Positions 31,369 to 40,314 of a stretch of 64,000 bases of DNA are shown piece after piece. Origin of the DNA: Brevundimonas sp. (lineage in GTDB: Bacteria; Pseudomonadota; Alphaproteobacteria; Caulobacterales; Caulobacteraceae); the NCBI RefSeq assembly GCF_027487935.1, contig NZ_JAIYCP010000021.1, positions 127,271 to 191,270 of the forward strand. The letters are read 5' to 3'. The position numbers and the translations under genes were made by a program. The notes beneath the pieces were generated by a model, which saw only the letters and a list, made by a program, of their open reading frames with translations, did not search any database and had not been told where the DNA came from. Each line of letters opens with the position of its first letter. Position 1 is the stretch's first letter.

Positions 31369-32022
31369 ATGAAACTCTTTCTCGACACAGCCGACGTCGC
31401 CGTCATCCGGGACATGGTCCCCACCGGCATGGTGGACGGCGTCACCACCAATCCCTCGCTGATCGCCAAATCCGGTCGCAACATCGCTGAGGTCATCGCT
31501 GAAATCTGCGCCCTGGTCGAGGGCCCGATCTCGGCCGAGGCCGTGGCGACCGATTTCGAGACCATGGTCAAGGAAGGCGACAAGCTCGCCGCCATTGCCC
31601 CGAACGTGGTCGTGAAACTGCCCCTGACATGGGACGGCCTGCGTGCGGCCCGCGCCTTTGCCGACAAGGGCATCAAAACCAATGTCACCCTGTGCTTCTC
31701 GGCCGCCCAGGCCATGCTGGCGGCCAAGGCGGGTGCCACCTTCATCTCGCCCTTCGTCGGCCGGCTGGAAGACCACGGTGCCGACGGGATCGGCCTGCTG
31801 GAGGAGATCCGGGTGCTGTATGATGTGCACGGCTTCGAGACGCAGATCCTGGCCGCCTCCCTGCGCAATCCGGGCCATGTCAGCGCCGCTGCCGTGGCCG
31901 GTGCCGACGCAGCGACACTTCCGGCTGACGTTTTCAGGGCCCTGGTCAAGCACCCGTTAACCGACAAGGGGCTTGATGCCTTCCTCGCGGACTGGGGCAA
32001 GACCGGCCAGTCGATCCTGTAA
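31369..32022 (+). CDS. fsa: Fructose-6-phosphate aldolase / TalC-like transaldolase
   Basis: 217-residue short transaldolase-family enzyme. Landmarks: [32 protein letters not shown], the Schiff-base Lys in [45 protein letters not shown] and [18 protein letters not shown] and short transaldolases cannot be separated from sequence motifs alone. It is divergent from priA, whose start is 30 bp away. Confidence 0.92.
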   Translation: MKLFLDTADVAVIRDMVPTGMVDGVTTNPSLIAKSGRNIAEVIAEICALVEGPISAEAVATDFETMVKEGDKLAAIAPNVVVKLPLTWDGLRAARAFADKGIKTNVTLCFSAAQAMLAAKAGATFISPFVGRLEDHGADGIGLLEEIRVLYDVHGFETQILAASLRNPGHVSAAAVAGADAATLPADVFRALVKHPLTDKGLDAFLADWGKTGQSIL

Positions 32023-32077
32023 GGATCGACACAACCCGGGGACCGCGATCCTGTAGCGTCCCCTCGAGGAGAGGTTT

Positions 32078-32797
32078 TTGAGCGGCAAGCCTGATCCCTC
32101 CGCGAGCCAGCCGACGGCCGAGGCCCCCAGGGAGCCTCACTGGCCGGAAATCCGCGCCTGGCTGCAGGCCAATCCGCAGACCCTGCTGGACGACCGCTCC
32201 CTGCTGGAGGAGATCGGACTCAAGCCCCACGGCCGAAATGTCGTGGAGTTCGGCCGCGCCGCCCTGACGAAGCTGGAAGAGGCCGCCGAGCGCGAGGCCG
32301 ACGCCCGCAAGCGGATCGAATCGATCGCCCGGGCCAATTTCGCCGCCCAGACCCAGACCCATGTCGCCGCCCTCGACCTGATGGAGGCGCGCAATCCGTC
32401 CGATCTCGCCCGGCGGCTCGATGCTGTGGCGCAGGGCCGGTTCGGCCTGGCCGGCGCCGCCATCGCCCTTGAGAAACCCGGCAGCGTGCCGTTCGGCTGG
32501 CGCGGCCTTGAGGCCGGCGGTGTCGACGGTCTTCTGGGCGAGCACGGCCTGACCTGGCTGGGCCCGAATTTCGACGGGCTGAACCTGTTCGGCGCGAACG
32601 AGGCCGAGGTGAAGTCCGTGGCCCTGATCCGGATGGCACCGCAGTTTCCGGGCGGAGAGACGGCCGCCCGCCCCGCCGTCTGCGCTTTCGGCTCACCCGA
32701 GGAAGACGGTTTCACCCCCACCATGGGCTGCGAACTGGTGGCCTTCATCGCCCGGGTGGTGGAACGGACGGCCGAGCGATGGCCGCTTCTCAGCTGA
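32078..32797 (+). CDS. DUF484 family protein
   Basis: 239-residue protein (TTG start with GGAGAGG five bases upstream). DUF484 signature: EIRAWLQANPQTLLDD followed by a coiled coil and a GAF-like domain ending GCELVAFIARVVERTAERW. DUF484 genes are regularly found directly upstream of xerC, as here (19-bp overlap); the function is unknown, but co-transcription with a chromosome-dimer recombinase is conserved. Confidence 0.9.
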   Translation: MSGKPDPSASQPTAEAPREPHWPEIRAWLQANPQTLLDDRSLLEEIGLKPHGRNVVEFGRAALTKLEEAAEREADARKRIESIARANFAAQTQTHVAALDLMEARNPSDLARRLDAVAQGRFGLAGAAIALEKPGSVPFGWRGLEAGGVDGLLGEHGLTWLGPNFDGLNLFGANEAEVKSVALIRMAPQFPGGETAARPAVCAFGSPEEDGFTPTMGCELVAFIARVVERTAERWPLLS

Positions 32798-33723
32798 CCG
32801 CGGATGAAGCCCTGGCGGCCTGGCTGGAGCACCTGGCCCACGAACGCCGCCTGGCGCCGAACACCCTGGAGGCCTATGGCCGCATCGGCCGGGGCTATCT
32901 CGCCTTTCTGCAGCGGCATCGCGGCGAGCCGCAGCGGCTGACCGACCTCGGCACGGTCACCGCAGCGGAGGTCCGCGCCCATCTGGCCGAGCGTCGCCAG
33001 GGCTCACAGGACCGGGGCGATCTGCCCCTGGCGGCCCGGTCGCTCAGCCAGACCCTGTCGGCGATTCGCGCCTTCCACGGCTTCCTCGACCGGCGCTGCG
33101 CCACGCCGGCGCCACAGCTCGCCCTGGTGCGTGGCCCCCGGATCAAGCCGTCCCTGCCCCGCCCCGTCAGCGAGGATCAGGCGCGCGGCCTGTTGAACGA
33201 AACCGGGGCCGACCCGGACACCGAGGTCTGGGAGGCCGCCCGCGACCGCGCGGTCCTGACCCTGCTCTACGGCTGCGGCCTGCGCATCTCCGAAGGCCTG
33301 TCCCTGCTGCGAGCAGACGCCCCCCTGCCCGACACCCTGCGTATCGCCGGCAAGGGCGGCAAGACGCGGCTGGCCCCGGTCCTGCCCGCCGTGCGCGAGG
33401 CGGTAGACGCCTATCTCGCAGCCCTGCCCTTTCCGCTCGGACCGGCCGACAGCCTGTTCCGCGCCCGGCGCGGCGGTCCGCTGACGGCTCGCCACGTCCA
33501 GGCCATGGTACAGCGGCTGCGGGGACGGCTGGGCCTGCCCGCCTCGACCACACCCCACGCGCTGCGTCACAGCTTTGCCACCCACCTGCTGGGGGCCGGG
33601 GCGGACCTGCGCGCGATTCAGGAACTGCTGGGCCACGCCAGCCTGTCGACGACCCAGAAATATACCGCCGTGGATGCCGCCCATCTGCTGGCGGCCTATT
33701 CCGCCGCCCATCCGCGCGGGTGA
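32779..33723 (+). CDS. xerC: Tyrosine recombinase XerC
   Basis: 314-residue site-specific recombinase acting with XerD at dif to resolve chromosome dimers. N-terminal SAM-like domain (WLEHLAHERRLAPNTLEAYGR) and C-terminal catalytic domain with the first Arg in LLYGCGLRISEGLSL, Lys in GKGGKTR, HALRHSFATHLL (His and second Arg), LGHASLSTTQKYT (His and the nucleophilic Tyr). The ATG overlaps the end of the DUF484 gene by 19 bp. Position after DUF484 favours XerC over XerD. Confidence 0.93.
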   Translation: MAASQLTADEALAAWLEHLAHERRLAPNTLEAYGRIGRGYLAFLQRHRGEPQRLTDLGTVTAAEVRAHLAERRQGSQDRGDLPLAARSLSQTLSAIRAFHGFLDRRCATPAPQLALVRGPRIKPSLPRPVSEDQARGLLNETGADPDTEVWEAARDRAVLTLLYGCGLRISEGLSLLRADAPLPDTLRIAGKGGKTRLAPVLPAVREAVDAYLAALPFPLGPADSLFRARRGGPLTARHVQAMVQRLRGRLGLPASTTPHALRHSFATHLLGAGADLRAIQELLGHASLSTTQKYTAVDAAHLLAAYSAAHPRG

Positions 33724-33749
33724 GTCCCGGTGACGGCTGCGGCCGGCTT

Positions 33750-35165
33750 CTAGGCCTGCATCGTCCAGCCCTCGACGCCCATGGCCGCCTGTTTGACGGC
33801 TTCCGAGCGGGTCGGATGCGGGTGGCAGACTCGCGCGATGTCTTCCGACGAACCGCCGAAGGCCATGGCCACACAGGCCTCGCCGATCATTTCACCGGCC
33901 TGGGGGCCCATGATGTGGACGCCGAGGATGCGGTCCGTGGCGGCATCGGCCAGCACCTTCGCAAAGCCGTCGGTCTCGTGGTTGATCTTGGCCCGGCTGT
34001 TGGCGGTGAAGGGGAATTTCCCGGCCTTGTAGGCCACGCCCGCGGCCTTGAGCTGGTCTTCGGTCTGGCCGACCCAGGCGACCTCGGGGGCGGTGTAGAC
34101 CACGCTGGGCACCAGATTGTAGTCGACGTGGCCCGCCTTGCCCGCGATCAGTTCGATCACCGCGACCGAGTCCTCCTCGGCCTTGTGCGCCAGCATCGGG
34201 CCGTGGGTGACATCACCGATGACCCAGACGCCTTCCGCGACCTTGAAATGGTGGTTGTCGAGGAAGCCGCGCTTGTCGGGCGTGATACCCACCGTCTCGA
34301 GGCCGAGGCCCTCGGTGTAGGGGCGCCGGCCGATGGCCACCAGAACCACGTCGCCGGTCAGGGTTTCAGCCGTCCCGCCGGCCGCGGGCTCGACCGTCAG
34401 CTCGACCCCGTCCTTCGAGGATTTCGCGGCCGTGACCTTGGATCCCAGTTTGAAGGCCATGCCCTGTTTGGTGAGGGTGCGCTGGAAGGCCTTGGCCAGG
34501 TCGCTGTCCATGCCGGGGCTGATCCGGTCCAGATATTCGACCACCGTCACCTGCGCGCCCAGCCGGCGCCAGACCGAGCCCAGCTCCAGGCCGATGATGC
34601 CCGCGCCGACGACGATCAGATGTTTCGGCACGGCCGGCAGGGACAGGGCGCCGGTCGAATCCACCACCTTGCCGGCCTCGAAGGCCACGCCCGGCAGGGG
34701 GGTGGGCTCGGAGCCGGTGGCGATCACGATGTTCTTCGCCGCCAGGGTGCTGACCGATCCGTCGGCGGCGGTGACCTCCACCATGCCGGCCCCGGCAATA
34801 CGGCCACGGCCGCGGACCCAGTCCACCTTGTTCTTCTTGAACAGGAATTCGATGCCCTTGGTGAGGGCGGTCACGCTCTCGGCCTTCTGGGCCATCATCT
34901 GCGCCAGATTGAGCTTGGGCGTCACCTCGATGCCGAGGCCGGCGAATTCCTTGCCCGCCATCTCATAGAGTTCGGACGCGTGCAGCAGAGCCTTGGAGGG
35001 CATGCAGCCCACATTCAGACAGGTGCCGCCCAGGGTCTCGCGCATCTCGACACAGGCGGCGGTCAGGCCCAGCTGGCCCGCCCGAATGGCCGCGTTGTAA
35101 CCGCCCGGACCGCCGCCGATGATGACGACGTCATAGGAGGCGCTGGGGGCGGCGGCGTCAGCCAT
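33750..35165 (-). CDS. lpdA: Dihydrolipoyl dehydrogenase (E3)
   Basis: 471-residue FAD flavoprotein that reoxidises dihydrolipoamide in 2-oxoacid dehydrogenase complexes. FAD motif VVIIGGGPGGYNAAIRAGQ, redox-active disulphide GGTCLNVGCMPSKALL, NAD motif VVGAGIIGLELGSVWRRLGA, and the interface His region (CHPHPTRSEAVKQAAM) are all present. The other complex subunits are not in this window. It is convergent with xerC. Confidence 0.96.
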   Translation of the reverse strand: MADAAAPSASYDVVIIGGGPGGYNAAIRAGQLGLTAACVEMRETLGGTCLNVGCMPSKALLHASELYEMAGKEFAGLGIEVTPKLNLAQMMAQKAESVTALTKGIEFLFKKNKVDWVRGRGRIAGAGMVEVTAADGSVSTLAAKNIVIATGSEPTPLPGVAFEAGKVVDSTGALSLPAVPKHLIVVGAGIIGLELGSVWRRLGAQVTVVEYLDRISPGMDSDLAKAFQRTLTKQGMAFKLGSKVTAAKSSKDGVELTVEPAAGGTAETLTGDVVLVAIGRRPYTEGLGLETVGITPDKRGFLDNHHFKVAEGVWVIGDVTHGPMLAHKAEEDSVAVIELIAGKAGHVDYNLVPSVVYTAPEVAWVGQTEDQLKAAGVAYKAGKFPFTANSRAKINHETDGFAKVLADAATDRILGVHIMGPQAGEMIGEACVAMAFGGSSEDIARVCHPHPTRSEAVKQAAMGVEGWTMQA

Positions 35166-35330
35166 GGAATCTCTCGATATCTGTCGTGGGCGCGGAAAGG
35201 CGCGCGGAACCTAACGGCCCACCCGCGAGGGTCAACCGTCCGACCCCATATAGGCGGGTTCGCGGCCGATCCGCAGCCATCGATCAGAAAATCCGCCGGT
35301 CCGTCCCGCGATCGGGTCGGCGTGGACGGC

Positions 35331-37133
35331 TCAGCCGCCCTGCGGAAGGGTGATCGAAACCTCCGCCCCGTCGCCGGGGACGCTGTCGATCGAGAGGACG
35401 CCGCCCGACTGGCGGGCGAAGGCATAGGCCTGGGACAGGCCGAGGCCCGCCGCGCCCTCGCGAGTGGTGAAGAAGGGCTCGACCGCGCGGGCGGCCAGCT
35501 CCCGATCCATGCCCGGACCGCTGTCCCGCACGCTCAGACGCACCCCGCCTTCCAGCAGGGTTTCCAGCCGCACCGCGACCGAGCCCCGGCCGGCCACGGC
35601 ATCGATGGCGTTCTGGGTCAGGCCGCGGACCGCGCCTTCGAAGGCGACGGGGTCCAGCCGGACCGGCGCCGCCCCGGACGGACCCTCGATCATCAGGTCA
35701 ACGCCCGGTCCCCCGAGGGCCCGCAGCCGGGTCTCCATGCCCCGCAACAGGACGCCGGCGTCGAGGGCACGCAGCACCGGTTCGTCGTCACCCTGGGAAA
35801 AGGCGGTCAGGCGACGGGTCAGCAGTTCACCCTTCTGGCCCGCGGCCAGGGCAGCCTGACCGATACGGCGCACCCGGGCCGGGTCGTCCGCCTGACGCAG
35901 CATCATGTCGAGGGCGCCGGTCATCACACCCAGCAGGGCGTTGAAATCGTGCGCCAGCCCGCCGGTCAGACGGCCGACACTCTCCATCCGGCGCCCCCCG
36001 GCCAGCTCGGCCTGGGCGTCCTCGGCGGCCTTGCGCGCAGCGGCATGGGCTGTCTGCGCCTCCTCGCGGGCGGCAGCGGCGGCGGCGAGCGCTTCGGCGG
36101 CCTGGCGTCGCGCTTCCTCGGCCGCCTCGCGCAGGGCCAGGGTTTCGTCAGAAACGGCCGTCGGTTCGGCCGCGACCTCAAGGACCACCGGGGCGGGGAT
36201 CGCGGTCGGCTCGGCCCGTTCACCGGCCAGCAGCAGGGCATCGACCCGCCCCTCGGCATCGGCCAGCGGAAGCATGGACCAGCGGATGCCGCCCTCTTCA
36301 CCACGACGCGAGATGAAGGGCTCGGCCTCCCCGGCCGGCGCGGCCAGGGCGGCACGCAGGGCCTGACGGCCCTCCGCGCGCTCATCCTCTTCCAGGAACA
36401 GGTCGGAGAAATCGCCGTCCGCCTCGGGGCGACCCAGCACCAGAAGGGCGGTTCGGTTGGCCTCGCGGATCCGGCCGTTGGCACCCACGACGACGAGGGC
36501 GCTCGAGGCGGCGTCGAAGACCCGCCGGGTGAGATCGTCGGTCCCGGCCGCGGCCGGCTCGGGAGTCGGGAATTCGGGTGCGGCATGTTCAGGAATCTGC
36601 AGCCCCTCGGTCTCGACGATGGCGGCCGTCGAGCCGGTGATCTGGCCCAGTTCATTCTCGATCGGCATGGCCGTGACCGAGACCAGCATCTTGCGGCGCG
36701 AGGCGGGATTGGCCAGCAGGTGGTGGAAGCCGCGCACGGTCTGGCCGCGCAGGGCGCGGGCGCTGGGCAGCAGGTCCGGCGGCACCGGGCGACCATCCGG
36801 GAAGGTGATGCCCCAGGTGGCGGAATGGAAACGCAGCCCGATCAGCTCGGCGTCCTTGCGACCCAGCAGCTGGTGGGCGGCCCGGTTGGCGAAGACGAAT
36901 TTGCCCTGCCGGTCGGTCTCGACCAGGGCGACCGGAATGGCGTTCAGGGTCTCGAACAGGCGTTTCTGAGAGTCCTCAGCCACACGCTGGACCAGATCAA
37001 GCTGATCCGAGGTGTCGACGTGACGGGAGCTGTTGCGGACGGCGAACCAAAGGGCAACGAGGCCCACGATCCAGCCCACGGCGGCGACCGCCCCCAGAAC
37101 CCACATCCAGTTGACCTGGCCTTCGAGAAACAT
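35331..37133 (-). CDS. PAS-domain sensor histidine kinase
   Basis: About 600 residues. One N-terminal TM helix (WMWVLGAVAAVGWIVGLVALWFAV), a PAS domain (NAIPVALVETDRQGKFVFANRAA), a second PAS-like domain (about 205-310), an Ala/Glu-rich coiled coil (about 330-400), then HisKA with the H-box GGLAHDFNALLG and a HATPase_c domain (LTQNAIDA, DSGPGMD, GLGLSQAYAFARQSGG). No receiver domain is attached and no response regulator is adjacent, so it is an orphan kinase. The HDFN-type H-box is typical of kinases that work with hybrid or orphan regulators. ATG 37133 is preferred over an upstream one because it precedes the TM segment directly. Confidence 0.88.
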   Translation of the reverse strand: MFLEGQVNWMWVLGAVAAVGWIVGLVALWFAVRNSSRHVDTSDQLDLVQRVAEDSQKRLFETLNAIPVALVETDRQGKFVFANRAAHQLLGRKDAELIGLRFHSATWGITFPDGRPVPPDLLPSARALRGQTVRGFHHLLANPASRRKMLVSVTAMPIENELGQITGSTAAIVETEGLQIPEHAAPEFPTPEPAAAGTDDLTRRVFDAASSALVVVGANGRIREANRTALLVLGRPEADGDFSDLFLEEDERAEGRQALRAALAAPAGEAEPFISRRGEEGGIRWSMLPLADAEGRVDALLLAGERAEPTAIPAPVVLEVAAEPTAVSDETLALREAAEEARRQAAEALAAAAAAREEAQTAHAAARKAAEDAQAELAGGRRMESVGRLTGGLAHDFNALLGVMTGALDMMLRQADDPARVRRIGQAALAAGQKGELLTRRLTAFSQGDDEPVLRALDAGVLLRGMETRLRALGGPGVDLMIEGPSGAAPVRLDPVAFEGAVRGLTQNAIDAVAGRGSVAVRLETLLEGGVRLSVRDSGPGMDRELAARAVEPFFTTREGAAGLGLSQAYAFARQSGGVLSIDSVPGDGAEVSITLPQGG

Positions 37134-37287
37134 GTGACCTGACTGTCCCGTTCTGGCGCCACGCGCGCCCATTCGGGAGATACGTTGCAAACGGCGAACC
37201 GACGCAGTCCGCTTTCGCCCCGAAGGCGACCTAGCCGGGCTGGGCCGCGCCGTCCAGCGTCACCATATCAGACCAGTGCGGCGCAAT

Positions 37288-37320
37288 TGAAAGGGGCCGG
37301 ACATCGCTGCCCGGCCCCTG
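37288..37320 (-). terminator. Terminator of the TonB receptor gene
   Basis: AGGGGCCGG (37292-37300) pairs with CCGGCCCCT (37311-37319). Read on the minus strand the stem is followed by TTTCAATT, matching a terminator 23 bp after the receptor stop. Confidence 0.75.
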
Positions 37321-37342
37321 GTCTTCTGTCTACAAGCCTGGC

Positions 37343-40063
37343 TTAGAAAACGAAGCGGACACCGCCGGTGTAGCGGCTGCCGAACTGTTCCCACTCGATC
37401 GTATAGGCCGACTCCCGCGAATAGCGGCGGCCCGGGTTGTCCAGCAGGTTGGACGCATCGAAATAGACTTCGATGCTGTCGCTGACGGCGTAACGGGCCG
37501 AGAAGTCCAGCTCGTCATCCGCAGCCCAGAAGGTGTTGCCGCCGTCGGCCAGGGCACCGAAGCTGTCCAGCCACTCACTGCGGCGCTGATAGTTCAGGCG
37601 CGCCGACAGGCCGTACTGCTCATAGTAGGCACCGACGTTATAGACCAGGTCCGAGGTGTTCGGCAGGACGACCTTGCTGCCGTCCGGGGCCTCGGCCTCG
37701 CTGTCGTTCAGGGTGACGTTGGCGGTGAGGCCGAAACCACCCATCCACTCGGGCAGGCCCATCTGATCGGTGAAGATCGAGAGCTGCTGCTGAACCGCGA
37801 ACTCCAGGCCGCGGATATAGCCCTCGCCACCGTTGACCTCGGTGCTCAGCAGATAGCCGGAGCGATCCACGCCGGGGGTGTTCAGAACATTGGACCCGAA
37901 GGTCCGCGTGTCGCTGAACAGGACGTCCTCGACCTTCTTGTAGAAGGCACCGAACATCACATAGCCCTGGGGCTGGACGTACCATTCGAAATAGGCGTCC
38001 ACGCCGTAGGCGCGCTCGGGCTGGGCCTCGGGATTGCCGCCCGACACGGTCTGGTTGGAGTCGTTGAAGGTGAAGTTCGGACGCAGCTGGTCATAGTCAG
38101 GACGGGCCGCGCCGCTGTTGAACGACAGGCGCAGCTTCTTGTCGTCGGCGATGTCATAGTTGATGTGCAGGCTCGGGTAGACCAGCGTCATGTCATTCTC
38201 GACCTCGATCCCGGTCGGGACGCCGGCGAGGGTCACAATGGCCTGGCCGGTGTTGACGATGTTCTCGACCCGAACGCCGCCGAGGATCGAGCCCCAGTCA
38301 TAGGCGATGCGCGCCATGGCATAGGCCGCAGCGACCTCTTCCGTGACGTTGTAGTTGTTGGCGGGCTGGGAGACATAGGGGTTCAGGGCGGCGGCGCGGG
38401 CGACCTGGTCGCGCATGGCCTGCTGGTCAAAATAGCGGAAATCATAGCCCAGCGGGATTTCACCGTTGAAGGCGGCACCCAGCGAAACCGGGACGAAGGT
38501 CGTCGAGATTCCGGCGGCGGTGAACTGTGCCGCCGAGTTCAGGGTCATGACCCGGTTGTCCGAGTCCTTGGTCCGCTCGTCGTACTGGCCGCCGAAGGTG
38601 AAGGTGGCGTCGTTGCCCATCCAGTCAAAGTTCCGGCGCAGGTCGAACTTGGCGGTATAGGCCTCGGTCTCGTCGATCAGCTTGGACGACGTCAGCGAGG
38701 ACAGGGGGCGGGCAAAGGCATCGATGTCGCGGACCAGACCGCCGGCCGTAAAGGTCGTCGGACCGGACGTCGAGATCGTGTTGAACAGCCGGATCCGGGC
38801 GAGGTCCGGATCGGTGAAGTTATAGGAGATGGTCGGGCGCAGGTTGCGGGTCGACGGGCTGTCGTAGCGGGCCTCGCCCACCACCGAGCGGTCGTCGATC
38901 GCCTTTGTGTAGTTCAGCCGCCAGTCGAACGACCAGCCGTCGTTGAACTCATGATCGCCGCCGAGAGTGTTGGTGAAGACCGACTGTTCGAAGGCGCGCA
39001 GGGTGGCGCGCTGGTTGATGTCGATGCCGTAGACCGTGCCGACCAGCGAGGTGTTGCCGATGCAGGTGTCGGCATAGCCGGTGTTGGTCACGGTTGTGAC
39101 CGGCGTCACGGTGCAGGGCGTCAGGGCCGAGCGCGGCGGCGTCGACGGATCGGACTGACGGTCGTCCATGTCGAAGATGTAGTTGTCGCGGGCCTCATCG
39201 TCCGTGAAGGTCGTGAAGATCGACTCGACGAACAGGCGATGGTTGTCGGACGGGCGCCAGTCGAGGCGACCCGACTGGGAGTAGTTCCTGCGGGTCAGGC
39301 GGTACAGCTTGTTCTCGGTCTCGCGCGCCCACAGGCGGGTGGCACCACCGGGCTGGACGTCCTGGGAGACGGTCTCCCAGTCGGTCTCATAGTTGTCCGT
39401 GATCATGTTGCGCTGGTAGTAGCTGCCCGACACCAGCACGCCGAACTCGCCCATGTCCGTATCAAAGCGGTTCGACAGGACCAGCTGGCCTTCGTATTCC
39501 TGACGCTCGCCCAGTTCGACATAGCCGCCGCCGGCCTTGCCGGAGATGCGCAGGCCCGGATAGTCGAAGGCCGAACGGGTGATGATGTTGACGTTGCCGG
39601 CGATGGTCTCGCCGGTCATGTCGGGCGTCACGGCCTTGCTGACCACGATCTGCGAGGCGATGGCCGAGGGCAGGCTGTCATAACGGGTGTCGCGGCCCTC
39701 GGGGCTGACGATCGAGATGCCGTCGATGGACAGGGTCGTCCAGTTCACCGGCGCGCCGCGCAGGCTGATGTAGCGGGCCTGGCCCTGGTCGCGGGCAACG
39801 GCGGCACCCGGCAGGCGTCCGACGGCCTGGGCGACGTTCTGGTCGGGCAGGCGGCCCACCGAGTCGGAAGCGACGACGGTCACGAGCGAGTCGGCGTTGC
39901 GCTGCACCCGCAGGGCGGCGGCCTCGGACTCCGCGATCGGGCGGCTGCCCGTCACAACGACATCGTCGAGCTGGGCCGACGGATCGGGAGCGGTCTGGGC
40001 GAAGGCGGTACCGGCGAAGGCAAGCGGCGCAAGCGAGGCGCCGAGCAGAAGTCCAAATTTCAT
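37343..40063 (-). CDS. TonB-dependent receptor, probably for phytate or its products
   Basis: About 906 residues. Signal peptide MKFGLLLGASLAPLAFAGTAFA, then plug domain (LDDVVVTGSRPI; VGRLPDQNVAQAVGRLPGAAVARDQG; IVSPEGRDTRYDSLP), and a long beta-barrel with TYTIEWEQFGSRYTGGVRFVF-type ending (aromatic last residue F). The plug sequence SDSVGRLPDQN marks the subfamily of large TonB receptors often found with secreted hydrolases in Caulobacterales. It is divergent from a beta-propeller phytase, a pairing seen in other aquatic proteobacteria, so uptake of phytate or inositol phosphates is likely (inference). ATG 40063 is chosen from the signal peptide; 40072 is the alternative. Confidence 0.92.
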   Translation of the reverse strand: MKFGLLLGASLAPLAFAGTAFAQTAPDPSAQLDDVVVTGSRPIAESEAAALRVQRNADSLVTVVASDSVGRLPDQNVAQAVGRLPGAAVARDQGQARYISLRGAPVNWTTLSIDGISIVSPEGRDTRYDSLPSAIASQIVVSKAVTPDMTGETIAGNVNIITRSAFDYPGLRISGKAGGGYVELGERQEYEGQLVLSNRFDTDMGEFGVLVSGSYYQRNMITDNYETDWETVSQDVQPGGATRLWARETENKLYRLTRRNYSQSGRLDWRPSDNHRLFVESIFTTFTDDEARDNYIFDMDDRQSDPSTPPRSALTPCTVTPVTTVTNTGYADTCIGNTSLVGTVYGIDINQRATLRAFEQSVFTNTLGGDHEFNDGWSFDWRLNYTKAIDDRSVVGEARYDSPSTRNLRPTISYNFTDPDLARIRLFNTISTSGPTTFTAGGLVRDIDAFARPLSSLTSSKLIDETEAYTAKFDLRRNFDWMGNDATFTFGGQYDERTKDSDNRVMTLNSAAQFTAAGISTTFVPVSLGAAFNGEIPLGYDFRYFDQQAMRDQVARAAALNPYVSQPANNYNVTEEVAAAYAMARIAYDWGSILGGVRVENIVNTGQAIVTLAGVPTGIEVENDMTLVYPSLHINYDIADDKKLRLSFNSGAARPDYDQLRPNFTFNDSNQTVSGGNPEAQPERAYGVDAYFEWYVQPQGYVMFGAFYKKVEDVLFSDTRTFGSNVLNTPGVDRSGYLLSTEVNGGEGYIRGLEFAVQQQLSIFTDQMGLPEWMGGFGLTANVTLNDSEAEAPDGSKVVLPNTSDLVYNVGAYYEQYGLSARLNYQRRSEWLDSFGALADGGNTFWAADDELDFSARYAVSDSIEVYFDASNLLDNPGRRYSRESAYTIEWEQFGSRYTGGVRFVF

Positions 40064-40225
40064 AACGAGCATCCCGATGGCCCGGTCGCCCCCACGGTCG
40101 CCGGTTCTTCCGCACCAGCTAGGGGGAAGGGGCGACGAGGGCGCGACGATTTGGCGAAGCCCGTTTGGCGTTTTTTGTGCGCGAAGATGACGATTGTTCC
40201 GATAACTGAGGGAGTTTCACCGCAC

Positions 40226-40241
40226 TGACGCGACCGCGTCA
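40226..40241. promoter_or_regulatory. Palindrome in the receptor-phytase divergent promoter region
   Basis: TGACGCG-AC-CGCGTCA is a perfect inverted repeat of 7-bp arms in the 250-bp gap between the receptor and phytase genes, 74 bp before the phytase ATG. It could be an operator, but it does not clearly match a Pho box (direct repeats) and the binding protein is unknown. Confidence 0.4.
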
Positions 40242-40314
40242 TCGACGCTTGCTTTGACGGAGAAGAGCCCCCGTGTTCTGGCGCGACTTGCACAATGGAT
40301 CACAGGCGCACCCC

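Noticed and set aside
31339-31953. N-terminal extension of priA up to 31953
   Set aside because: The extension is antisense to the convincing fsa gene and the GTG at 31338 gives the standard PriA N-terminus.
33720-37142. 1140-codon plus-strand open frame
   Set aside because: It is antisense to lpdA and the sensor kinase, both with strong family motifs; long antisense frames are common in GC-rich DNA and its translation shows no domain.
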